Positions 33,747 to 40,575 of a stretch of 48,501 nucleotides of DNA are shown here, in pieces. The stretch spans positions 1 to 48,501 of the forward strand of contig JAEZYE010000041.1 in the NCBI GenBank assembly GCA_023419315.1. Reading direction: 5' to 3'. Numbering within the stretch: position 1 is the first letter of the stretch; each line of letters opens with the position of its first letter. Under the pieces are notes generated by a model, which saw only the letters and a program-made list of their open reading frames with translations, ran no database searches and had not been told where the DNA came from. A program made the position numbers and the translations under genes. This DNA comes from Pseudomonadota bacterium (GTDB taxonomy: Bacteria > Pseudomonadota > Gammaproteobacteria > Xanthomonadales > Xanthomonadaceae).

Positions 33747-34261
33747 ACACCGCCATCGACACCCCCCTCCTGTACTCGCGAATCGAAAGCCCGGTCGGCG
33801 AACTGTTGCTGGTCGCCGATGACGCGGCCTTGCGGGTCATCGAATTCCGCAATCCACGGCATCCGATAAAGGCTTCACCGCAGTGGCGCGAAGGCGACAA
33901 CGCGGTGATGCGCGAAGCGGCGCGACAACTGGCGGCCTATTTCCGCAACGCGTTGCGACACTTCGATTTGCCGCTGGCGCCGCAGGGCACCGCGTTCCAG
34001 CAATCGGTGTGGCGCACGCTCGCCGGCATTCCCTATGGCGACACCATCAGCTACGGAGAACTCGCGCGACGTGTGGGCAAACCCACCGCGATGCGTGCAG
34101 TCGGTGCGGCGAACGGACGCAATCCACTGCCTATCGTGCTGCCGTGCCACCGCGTCATCGGCGCCGACGGCTCGCTGACGGGCTTTGGTGGCGGGCTGCC
34201 GACCAAGCAGTTCCTGCTGACGCTGGAGGGCGCACTGCCCGCCGGTGATCTGTTCGGCTGA
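33743..34261 (+). CDS. ogt: methylated-DNA--protein-cysteine methyltransferase
   Basis: A 172-residue suicide enzyme that removes O6-methyl from guanine. The active site I-V-L-P-C-H-R-V-I places the acceptor at Cys135. The helix-turn-helix used for flipping is visible in P-Y-G-D-T-I-S-Y-G-E-L-A-R-R-V-G, followed by A-M-R-A-V-G-A-A-N-G-R-N-P. The start at 33743 overlaps the stop of ada/alkA, so both are made from one message by coupling. It converges on hutF with five bases between stops. Confidence 0.96.
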   Translation: MNTAIDTPLLYSRIESPVGELLLVADDAALRVIEFRNPRHPIKASPQWREGDNAVMREAARQLAAYFRNALRHFDLPLAPQGTAFQQSVWRTLAGIPYGDTISYGELARRVGKPTAMRAVGAANGRNPLPIVLPCHRVIGADGSLTGFGGGLPTKQFLLTLEGALPAGDLFG

Positions 34262-34266
34262 TCGCC

Positions 34267-35535
34267 TCAGGCGTCGGCGAGCAACGTCCGCAACGTGCGC
34301 TGGTACTCGCGACCGACCGCCTCGTGGTCGCGGTGGCGCCCTGCTTCGACCACCCGCTTCCCGGCCACATGCACTTCGCTGATCACTGGCCGGTTGCCCG
34401 CGAAGATCCAGCGGTCCACGACATCATTGGCGTGCGCACCGGCGAACGCCGGCGCCTGACCATCCAGCACGACGATGTCGTCTTCGGCCGCTTGGCCCGT
34501 GGACGCGGACGCGCTGGCAACGACCCCGTGCAGCAACGATTCGCCCACGCTGATGCTTTCATTGACCGCGATGTTGCGGTGATGGGTCAGCAAGCGCTGT
34601 CCGTATTCGAGCCAGCGCAGTTCTTCGACGGGCGATACCGAGACATGCGAATCCGAACCGATGCCCCAGCGTCCACCTGCTTCCAGATAGTCGGCCAGCG
34701 GGAACAGGCCGTCGCCGAGGTTGGCTTCGGTGGTCGGGCAAATCGCCACCGTCGCGCCGGCATCGGCGATGCCCAGGGTTTCCGCCTTGGTGAGGTGCGT
34801 TGCATGCACCAGTGTCCACCGCTCATCGACGGGCGCATTGGCCAGCAGCCATTCGACCGGCCGTGCTCCGCGCAGCGTCAGGCAATCCTGCACTTCGCCC
34901 AGCTGCTCGGCGATGTGGATGTGCACGCGCATGGTGCGCGGCAGCGCCGCCAGCACCGCCTGCATGGCGGTTTCCGGTACGGCGCGCAGGCTGTGGAACG
35001 CCGCGCCCACGCGCAGTGTTTCGTCCTGTTCGCCCTGCAGGATGTCGAGCAGGGCCAGGAAACTGTCGATGGTGTGACCGAAGCGGCGCTGCCGTTCTGA
35101 CAATTCGCGCCCATCGAAACCGCCGGTCATGTACAGCACCGGCAACAGCGTCAACCGGATGCCGGTATCGCGCGCGGCCGCGATCAACGCACGCGACATC
35201 GCGGCCGGATCGGCATAGGCACTGCCATCGGGCGCGTGATGCAGATAGTGGAATTCGCAGACGGACGTAAAGCCGGCTTCCAGCATCTCGACATACAACT
35301 GGCGTGCGACCGCGTAGTTGCTGTCCGGATTCATCCGCGCAGCAAAGCGGTACATCGTTTCACGCCATGTCCAGAAGCTGTCTTCCGGATGCGACTGGCG
35401 CTCGGCCAGTCCGGCCATCGCGCGCTGGAAGGCGTGCGAATGCAGGTTCGCGATGCCGGGCATCGCGTAGCCGTCGAAACGGGAATCGTCGGTCCAACCG
35501 ACGGGCGTCCACAACTGACCGGGAATCGTGTCCAT
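34267..35535 (-). CDS. hutF: formimidoylglutamate deiminase
   Basis: A 422-residue amidohydrolase-fold enzyme that converts N-formimino-L-glutamate to N-formylglutamate and ammonia in the five-step histidine pathway. The metal pair H32-x-H34 is in N-L-H-S-H-A-F-Q-R; later ligands are in V-H-I-H-I-A-E-Q and G-S-D-S-H-V-S. Q-R-A-M-A-G and the V-C-E-F-H-Y-L-H segment are typical of HutF. ATG 35535 is used; ATG 35544 would add three residues. It is divergent from hutI with 56 bases between, so both may be under one operator; no clear HutC palindrome is seen there. Confidence 0.95.
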   Translation of the reverse strand: MDTIPGQLWTPVGWTDDSRFDGYAMPGIANLHSHAFQRAMAGLAERQSHPEDSFWTWRETMYRFAARMNPDSNYAVARQLYVEMLEAGFTSVCEFHYLHHAPDGSAYADPAAMSRALIAAARDTGIRLTLLPVLYMTGGFDGRELSERQRRFGHTIDSFLALLDILQGEQDETLRVGAAFHSLRAVPETAMQAVLAALPRTMRVHIHIAEQLGEVQDCLTLRGARPVEWLLANAPVDERWTLVHATHLTKAETLGIADAGATVAICPTTEANLGDGLFPLADYLEAGGRWGIGSDSHVSVSPVEELRWLEYGQRLLTHHRNIAVNESISVGESLLHGVVASASASTGQAAEDDIVVLDGQAPAFAGAHANDVVDRWIFAGNRPVISEVHVAGKRVVEAGRHRDHEAVGREYQRTLRTLLADA

Positions 35536-35579
35536 GCGGCGCATTCTCGCGCCTCGTCGCGGCAAAGGCGAGCCACGCC

Positions 35580-35585
35580 TAGAAT
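35580..35585 (+). promoter_or_regulatory. -10-like hexamer TAGAAT, leaderless spacing
   Basis: TAGAAT ends six bases before the hutI ATG at 35592. No ribosome binding site fits between them. Confidence 0.45.
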
Positions 35586-35591
35586 GCGCGC

Positions 35592-36818
35592 ATGAGCACT
35601 TCCTCTTCTCCCGACGGCCGTGGCGTACTGGTCAACGCACGCCTGGTCACGCTCGCCGACGCGCAGGGTTACGGCCTGATCGAAGACGGCGCCCTCGCGT
35701 GGCGCGATGGCGTTTTCGACTACGCGGGTCCCGCTGCGGCCTTGCCGGCTTCCTTCCACGAACGGCCGCGGATTGACGCCGCGCGCCGCCTGGTCACGCC
35801 GGGCCTGATCGATTGCCACACGCATGTCGTGTTCGGCGGCAACCGCGCCGGAGAGTTCGAACAACGATTGCAGGGCGTTTCCTACGAAACGGTCGCACGC
35901 GCAGGCGGCGGCATCGTGTCGACCGTGCGGGCGACGCGCGCCCTGGATGAGGAGGCACTGCTGGCAGCTTCGCTTCCGCGCGCACGCGCCTTGCACAACG
36001 ACGGCGTGACGACGCTGGAGATCAAATCGGGCTACGGGCTGGATTTCGACAGTGAGCGCAAGATGCTGCGCGTCGCGCGGCGCATCGGTGAAACGCTCGG
36101 CATCACCGTACGCACGACGTTCCTCGGCGCGCACGCCTTGCCACCGGAATACGCCGGCAATCCCGACGCCTACATCGACGCCGTGTGCGAATGGCTGCCG
36201 CGCCTGCACGAAGAAAGACTGGTGGATGCCGTCGATGCCTTCTGCGAACGCATCGGCTTCGATGCCACGCAGACACGGCGCGTGTTCGAGGTGGCGCGTG
36301 CGCTCGGATTGCCGATCAAACTGCACGCCGACCAGCTCAGTGACGGCGAGGGCGCTGCGCTCGTCGCCGAGTTCGGCGGGCTCTCCGCCGACCATGTCGA
36401 ATACACCTCCGATGCCGGAGTCCAGGCCATGGCGAACGCGGGTACGGTCGCGGTCCTGCTGCCCGGCGCGTTCCATGTGCTGCGCGAAACCCGGCTGCCG
36501 CCAATCGAGGCGTTCCGTTCCCATCGGGTGCCCATGGCGATCGCAACCGACTGCAATCCCGGCACGTCGCCACTGCAGTCGCTGCGGCTGGCGATGTCGC
36601 TCGCCTGCACGCACTTCCGCCTGACCCCGGAAGAAGTCCTGCGCGGGGCCACGGTTCATGCTGCACGCGCTTTGGGTTTCGATGATCGCGGCCAACTGGC
36701 GATCGGCAAGCGTGCCGATTTCGCCATGTGGCAACTGGATCATCCGGCGGAGTTCGCCTACTGGCTGGGGAATCCGTCCCTGGACAGCCTCTACGTGGCA
36801 GGCCAACGCACGATCTGA
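35592..36818 (+). CDS. hutI: imidazolonepropionase
   Basis: A 408-residue amidohydrolase that opens imidazolone-5-propionate to N-formimino-L-glutamate, the substrate of the divergent neighbour hutF. The metal site H76-x-H78 is in L-I-D-C-H-T-H-V-V-F-G-G-N-R; G-G-G-I-V-S-T-V, K-S-G-Y-G-L, K-L-H-A-D-Q-L and A-T-D-C-N-P-G-T-S follow in the usual order. Length is normal. A bidirectional terminator lies 20 bases after its stop. Confidence 0.98.
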   Translation: MSTSSSPDGRGVLVNARLVTLADAQGYGLIEDGALAWRDGVFDYAGPAAALPASFHERPRIDAARRLVTPGLIDCHTHVVFGGNRAGEFEQRLQGVSYETVARAGGGIVSTVRATRALDEEALLAASLPRARALHNDGVTTLEIKSGYGLDFDSERKMLRVARRIGETLGITVRTTFLGAHALPPEYAGNPDAYIDAVCEWLPRLHEERLVDAVDAFCERIGFDATQTRRVFEVARALGLPIKLHADQLSDGEGAALVAEFGGLSADHVEYTSDAGVQAMANAGTVAVLLPGAFHVLRETRLPPIEAFRSHRVPMAIATDCNPGTSPLQSLRLAMSLACTHFRLTPEEVLRGATVHAARALGFDDRGQLAIGKRADFAMWQLDHPAEFAYWLGNPSLDSLYVAGQRTI

Positions 36819-36838
36819 GGTCCGGTTCGCGCAAAGAA

Positions 36839-36862
36839 AAACCCCGGCGCGGGCCGGGGTTT
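36839..36862. terminator. bidirectional intrinsic terminator between hutI and THX
   Basis: AAACCCCGGC (36839-36848) pairs with GCCGGGGTTT (36853-36862) around GCGG. A-rich sequence before and T-rich after the stem make it work for both hutI (plus) and the THX gene (minus). Confidence 0.8.
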
Positions 36863-36890
36863 CGATGCAGACCGGAAGACCGGTCGCGGC

Positions 36891-37067
36891 TTACGCCTTG
36901 CCGACGGCCTTCTTGGCGACAGCCTTCTTCACCGGCGCCTTCACCACGGCCTTCTTGGCGGTGGCGGTCGCGGCAACACCGGCCTTCGACACCGTGTGCT
37001 TGCGCGCATTGCCGTAGCTGGCGACGTAGCGCTTGCCCTTGGCCGTCTTGCGATCACCCTTGCCCAT
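36891..37067 (-). CDS. 30S ribosomal protein THX
   Basis: A 58-residue very basic protein. The first 23 residues, M-G-K-G-D-R-K-T-A-K-G-K-R-Y through A-S-Y-G-N-A-R-K, match the THX family (canonical opening M-G-K-G-D-x-K-T, then G-S/A-Y-G), a small protein that sits in the head of the 30S subunit. The C-terminal 30 residues are an Ala/Lys/Val extension without fixed structure, so it is about twice as long as the shortest members. AGGAGA lies about 8 bases before the ATG and TATCTA (minus strand, 37088-37093) is a fitting -10 box. It is easily missed because of its size. Confidence 0.88.
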   Translation of the reverse strand: MGKGDRKTAKGKRYVASYGNARKHTVSKAGVAATATAKKAVVKAPVKKAVAKKAVGKA

Positions 37068-37109
37068 TGTCGTTCTCCTGATTCATTTAGATAGGTCAGC
37101 GCAGCGGAC

Positions 37110-37128
37110 CGACGCCCCTCTGGCGTCG
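37110..37128. terminator. 7-bp hairpin downstream of the merC-like gene
   Basis: CGACGCC (37110-37116) pairs with GGCGTCG (37122-37128) around CCTCT. It lies between the merC-like stop and the THX promoter; a terminator role is likely but there is no T-run. Confidence 0.4.
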
Positions 37129-37183
37129 CGCGCGAGGCCGCAAAGCCTACCACAGCAAGGGCTCTCTTCGGCTGCCGCGCGAT

Positions 37184-37591
37184 TCAGTGCGCGCAGCTGG
37201 CGTCGTGGATGTGCCAGTGATTCAGACGCAGGTTCAGCAGGTGGGCCAGCCCGACCAGCGTGCCGCCCAGCGTCATCACCACGGCATGCACCACCACCGG
37301 TTTGTGCAGCGGCGGATAAAGCACGCCCGCCCACAACGCCAGCAGCCCGACGAGCAGCAGGCCGAGCGCACGAAAGGCGCGATGGCGGCGATAACCCCAA
37401 AGAAGGCTGAACAATCCGAGGATGGTCACGAAGATGACGAATGCCCGTTCAAAGCCATCACCCAGCCAGACCGACAAGCCCAGCGAAGGGATCGCCGCCA
37501 GCAGCAGGGGCGTCAGCGCGCAATGGATCGCGCACACCATCGAACCGGTGGCGCCGAAACGGTCGAGGAATTGGCGGAGGCGTTCTGACAT
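37184..37591 (-). CDS. MerC-domain membrane protein, probable Zur target
   Basis: A 135-residue inner-membrane protein with four predicted helices and a MerC-type fold. The first helix has C20-x-x-H23-C24 (M-V-C-A-I-H-C-A), where mercury MerC proteins have a Cys pair, and the C-terminus carries further metal-type ligands (H-W-H-I-H-D-A-S-C-A-H, 125-135). There is no mercury operon nearby. Instead it is divergent from a ZnuD-like receptor, and the shared 84-base region carries a Zur-box-like palindrome 38 bases from this ATG, with a perfect TATAAT on this strand inside it. Known: MerC proteins move metal ions across the inner membrane. Inferred: this one takes part in zinc uptake. Confidence 0.85.
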   Translation of the reverse strand: MSERLRQFLDRFGATGSMVCAIHCALTPLLLAAIPSLGLSVWLGDGFERAFVIFVTILGLFSLLWGYRRHRAFRALGLLLVGLLALWAGVLYPPLHKPVVVHAVVMTLGGTLVGLAHLLNLRLNHWHIHDASCAH

Positions 37592-37628
37592 GGCGCAAGT
37601 ATGACTTTCGGGAGGGGTGCCCGCTCAG

Positions 37629-37649
37629 TGATGGTATATTATAACATCA
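37629..37649. promoter_or_regulatory. Zur-box-like operator
   Basis: A 21-base palindrome centred on 37639: left arm TGATGGTATA, centre T, right arm TATAACATCA, with nine of ten positions symmetric. The core G-TATA-T-TATAAC resembles the proteobacterial Zur box. It overlaps -10-like sequences on both strands (TATAAT for the MerC-like gene, TATATT or TATAAC for the receptor), so zinc-loaded Zur should repress both. Confidence 0.75.
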
Positions 37650-37675
37650 GTGCTTCCACTACCACCGCTGGCCCC

Positions 37676-39859
37676 ATGACCTATTCCGCTTCCCGCCTCT
37701 CACCCGCCCGACGTCCGCTGGCACGCGCCCTCGCGATCGCCCTGCTGACTGTCAACGCTGGCGCGTTCGCCGATGAGGCCGCTACCCAGCCCGATCCCAA
37801 GGATCTGGATGCGGTCATCGTCAATGCGTCTCCCCTGAAAGGCAGCGCCGAATCCCTGGCCCGTCCGGTGGAAGTGCTGAGCGGCGAAGACTTCGACCGT
37901 GCGAAAAGTTCCAACCTCGGTGACACCGTATCGCGCCTGCCGGGCGTGCAGTCCTCGTACTTCGGCACTGGCGTGGGCCGACCCGTGATCCGCGGGCAAG
38001 ACGGTCCGCGCGTGCAGGTGCTGTCCGGCGGCATCGGTTCGATGGACGCTTCCACCGTCAGCGCCGACCACGCCGTCAGCATCGAACCCTTCCTGGCTGA
38101 TCAGATTGAAGTGCTGAAGGGTCCGGCCACCTTGCTGTTCGGCAGCGGCGCCATCGGCGGCGCGGTGAATGTCGTGGACGGCCGCCTGCCGGATGCGCTT
38201 CCGGAGCAACCGTTGAGCGGTCGCGTCGAATTGCGCGGTAACACCGTCAATGACGAGCGCAGCGGCATGTTCCGGCTGGACGGCGTTCAGGGCAATTGGG
38301 TCCTGCACCTGGACGGCTTGATCCGCGACACCGACGACTACGAGATTCCCGGCTACGCGATCGCGCCACATCACGAAGAAGAAGGCGAAGAAGGCGAAGA
38401 AGACCACGCCCACGAGGAAGAACAGATCAAAGGCCTTCTGCCGAACAGCGCCGTGAAGACGCGTGCAGGCGCCGTCGGCGCAACCTGGCTCGGCGATCGC
38501 GCCTACTTCGGTCTCGCCGCCAGCACCTATCGGACGAACTACGGCATCCCGGCAGGCGCGCATGTCCATCATGATCACGACCACGAAGGCGAAGAGGAAG
38601 AGGAACACGAAGAAGAAGGCGCGGTGCGCATCGACATGGTGCAGAACCGCGTCGATGTGAAGGGTGGCGTCTACGATCCGCTGCCCTTCCTGGAAGCCAT
38701 CAATGTGCGCGGTGCGTACAACGACTACGAGCATGTCGAACTGGAAGGCGGCCTGCCGGCCACGCGTTTCAGCAACGAAGGCAAGGAAGTACGCATCGAA
38801 GCCGTGCAGAAGGCGTTCAACGGTTGGCGCGGTGCATTCGGCGTGCAATACGGAACGAGCGATTTCGGCGCGGTGGGTGAAGAAGCCTTCGTCCCCTCCA
38901 CCGTCACCGACACGCTGGGCCTGTTCGTCGTCGAGGAGAAGGAGTTCGGCCCGCTGAAGCTGGAACTGGGCGGCCGCCATGAAAAGGTGTCGCTCGATCC
39001 GGTTGATCGCGCCAGCCGCGATTTCAACGTGACCAGCCTTTCCGGCGCTGCGATCTGGCGCATCAATCCCGCGTTCGATCTGCGTTTCGGCCTGGACAGC
39101 GCCGAACGTGTGCCGACCAATGAAGAGCTCTATGCAGGCGGCACGCACGTGGCTACGCAGTCGATTGAAATCGGCGATGCGGAACTCGACAAGGAACGCA
39201 GCCGCCGTGCCGAGATCGGCCTGCACGCGCATACCGAGCGGCTGGAATTCAAGATTGCGGCGTACCAGACGGATTTCGACGACTTCATCTATCTGGCCGA
39301 CACCGGCGTCGAAGAGGGGCTGCCGGTCCGCCTGTGGACGCAGCAGGACGCGAAGTTCAAGGGGCTGGAAGCGGAAGCGAAGGTGCATCTTGTCGACTCC
39401 GCGCAGGCCGGCATGTGGGATCTGCGCGTGTTCGGCGACACCGTGCGCGCGACGCTGGAAGGCAGCGGCTCGCGCGAAGTATCTTTCGACGTTCCGCACG
39501 GCGACCATGCCCATCACTACACGGTCCAGATCGCGCAGGGCGGCAATCTACCGCGCATTCCTGCCACGCGGCTTGGTGCTTCGTTCGACTGGTCGTTGGG
39601 CGGCTGGAGCGCATCGCTGGGCGCAGTGCGCTACGGCAAGCAGGAGGATGTGGCAGTGAATGAGGAAGCCAGCGACGGTTACACGCTGGTGGACGCGCAG
39701 CTGTCCTATCGCTGGGATCGTCCGCAAACCAGCTGGGAAGTCTTCCTCGACGGCAGCAACCTGACCGACCAGGAAGCCCGTCCGCATACGTCGCTACTGC
39801 GGGATTTCGCCCCGTTGCCAGGCCGTGCGGTTGCGTTCGGCGTCCGCGCGTACTTCTGA
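37676..39859 (+). CDS. ZnuD-like TonB-dependent outer-membrane zinc receptor
   Basis: A 727-residue TonB-dependent receptor. Signal peptide 1-about 32 (ends G-A-F-A-D), TonB box region near residues 45-50 (L-D-A-V-I-V), plug domain (about 55-170, with R-P-V-I-R-G-Q-D-G-P-R-V-Q-V-L), then a beta-barrel ending in the aromatic C-terminus R-A-Y-F. Two Glu/His-rich insertions stand out at 231-250 and 296-314, placed where surface loops are expected; ZnuD-type zinc receptors carry such metal-gathering loops. A Zur-box-like operator lies 26 bases before the ATG and zur follows within the block. Start 37676 is the one that gives a signal peptide; its ribosome binding site is weak. A strong terminator follows. 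Confidence 0.92.
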   Translation: MTYSASRLSPARRPLARALAIALLTVNAGAFADEAATQPDPKDLDAVIVNASPLKGSAESLARPVEVLSGEDFDRAKSSNLGDTVSRLPGVQSSYFGTGVGRPVIRGQDGPRVQVLSGGIGSMDASTVSADHAVSIEPFLADQIEVLKGPATLLFGSGAIGGAVNVVDGRLPDALPEQPLSGRVELRGNTVNDERSGMFRLDGVQGNWVLHLDGLIRDTDDYEIPGYAIAPHHEEEGEEGEEDHAHEEEQIKGLLPNSAVKTRAGAVGATWLGDRAYFGLAASTYRTNYGIPAGAHVHHDHDHEGEEEEEHEEEGAVRIDMVQNRVDVKGGVYDPLPFLEAINVRGAYNDYEHVELEGGLPATRFSNEGKEVRIEAVQKAFNGWRGAFGVQYGTSDFGAVGEEAFVPSTVTDTLGLFVVEEKEFGPLKLELGGRHEKVSLDPVDRASRDFNVTSLSGAAIWRINPAFDLRFGLDSAERVPTNEELYAGGTHVATQSIEIGDAELDKERSRRAEIGLHAHTERLEFKIAAYQTDFDDFIYLADTGVEEGLPVRLWTQQDAKFKGLEAEAKVHLVDSAQAGMWDLRVFGDTVRATLEGSGSREVSFDVPHGDHAHHYTVQIAQGGNLPRIPATRLGASFDWSLGGWSASLGAVRYGKQEDVAVNEEASDGYTLVDAQLSYRWDRPQTSWEVFLDGSNLTDQEARPHTSLLRDFAPLPGRAVAFGVRAYF

Positions 39860-39878
39860 TCGTTGCAGCACATGAAAG

Positions 39879-39905
39879 ACGCCTGCCGCAACGCGGGCGT
39901 TTTTT
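39879..39905 (+). terminator. intrinsic terminator of the zinc receptor gene
   Basis: Stem ACGCCTGC (39879-39886) / GCGGGCGT (39893-39900), 8 bp with one G-T pair and loop CGCAAC, followed directly by a run of T. It lies 20 bases after the stop. Confidence 0.85.
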
Positions 39906-40070
39906 ATTGCCGCCCGTGCATGCCCATGCGGCGTGCTTGGGGGAAAGGCAGCGACAACGGGCGGATCATCCACGCGGACCTGAAGCACCCTTGATTGCTA
40001 CGACGGCGGTTCGTCCGGTTCGCCCGGTAGGCGGGCGGATGGAAGGGATACTGCGTGGGCCTGGCCGCAG

Positions 40071-40562
40071 TCAGGCAGCGTCGGCGCAGCGCGCGCAGAG
40101 GCCATGCACTTCCAGCGTCTGCGCCTGCGGCTGGAAGCCCAGCGCGCGGGCGCGCTGTTCCAGCTGGCTGACGACCTCGCGGTCTTCCAGTTCGACTGCG
40201 CTGTGGCAGCGGTCGCAGATCAGGAACGGCACCGAGTGCTGCGCGCTGTTCGGATGATGGCAGGCGACGAACGCGTTGACCGATTCCAGCTTGTGCACGA
40301 AGCCGTTCGCCATCAGGAAATCCAGCGCGCGGTACACCGTCGGCGGCGCATCCGCACCGACGCCCTTGGTGGCGCGCACCCATTCCAGCAGTTCGTAGGC
40401 TTTGACCGGCTTGCCGGCTTCGGCAATCAACGCCAGCACGCGCGCGCGGATCGGCGTGAGGCGCAGCCCGCGCTCCTGGCAGGCATGCTCCACCGCACGC
40501 ACGAAACTGCGGGCGTCATCGACGTGGTGCTTGGGATCCGTGCAACGGTGGGCGTGTGGCAT
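40071..40562 (-). CDS. zur: zinc uptake regulator Zur (Fur family)
   Basis: A 163-residue Fur-family repressor. The winged helix is in the first half (R-L-T-P-I-R-A-R-V-L near 34-43; P-P-T-V-Y-R-A-L-D-F-L recognition helix at 73-83). Zinc ligands fit Zur: C101-H-H, C116-x-x-C119 (I-C-D-R-C-H) and the C-terminal C156-x-x-C159. The N-terminus has extra His (M-P-H-A-H-R-C and K-H-H). It would sense zinc and repress uptake genes, the nearest candidates being the receptor and MerC-like pair just beyond. It starts 13 bases after the gltX stop on the same strand, so the two are probably cotranscribed. Confidence 0.93.
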   Translation of the reverse strand: MPHAHRCTDPKHHVDDARSFVRAVEHACQERGLRLTPIRARVLALIAEAGKPVKAYELLEWVRATKGVGADAPPTVYRALDFLMANGFVHKLESVNAFVACHHPNSAQHSVPFLICDRCHSAVELEDREVVSQLEQRARALGFQPQAQTLEVHGLCARCADAA

Positions 40563-40575
40563 GGCGATAGGCCGA

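Noticed and set aside
35536..35591. HutC operator between hutF and hutI
   Set aside because: I looked for the TGTATATACA-type palindrome and found none in the 56-base gap.
37184..37591. Mercury resistance gene
   Set aside because: No merR, merA, merT or merP nearby, and the operator and neighbours point to zinc.
37700..39517. 605-codon open frame on the minus strand
   Set aside because: Antisense to the zinc receptor; its Phe/Val/Ala-rich stretches are just the reverse reading of the Glu-rich loops.
40021..40037. Hairpin CGCCCG/CGGGCG downstream of zur as a terminator
   Set aside because: Only six base pairs, no T-run and 34 bases past the stop; common by chance at this GC level.
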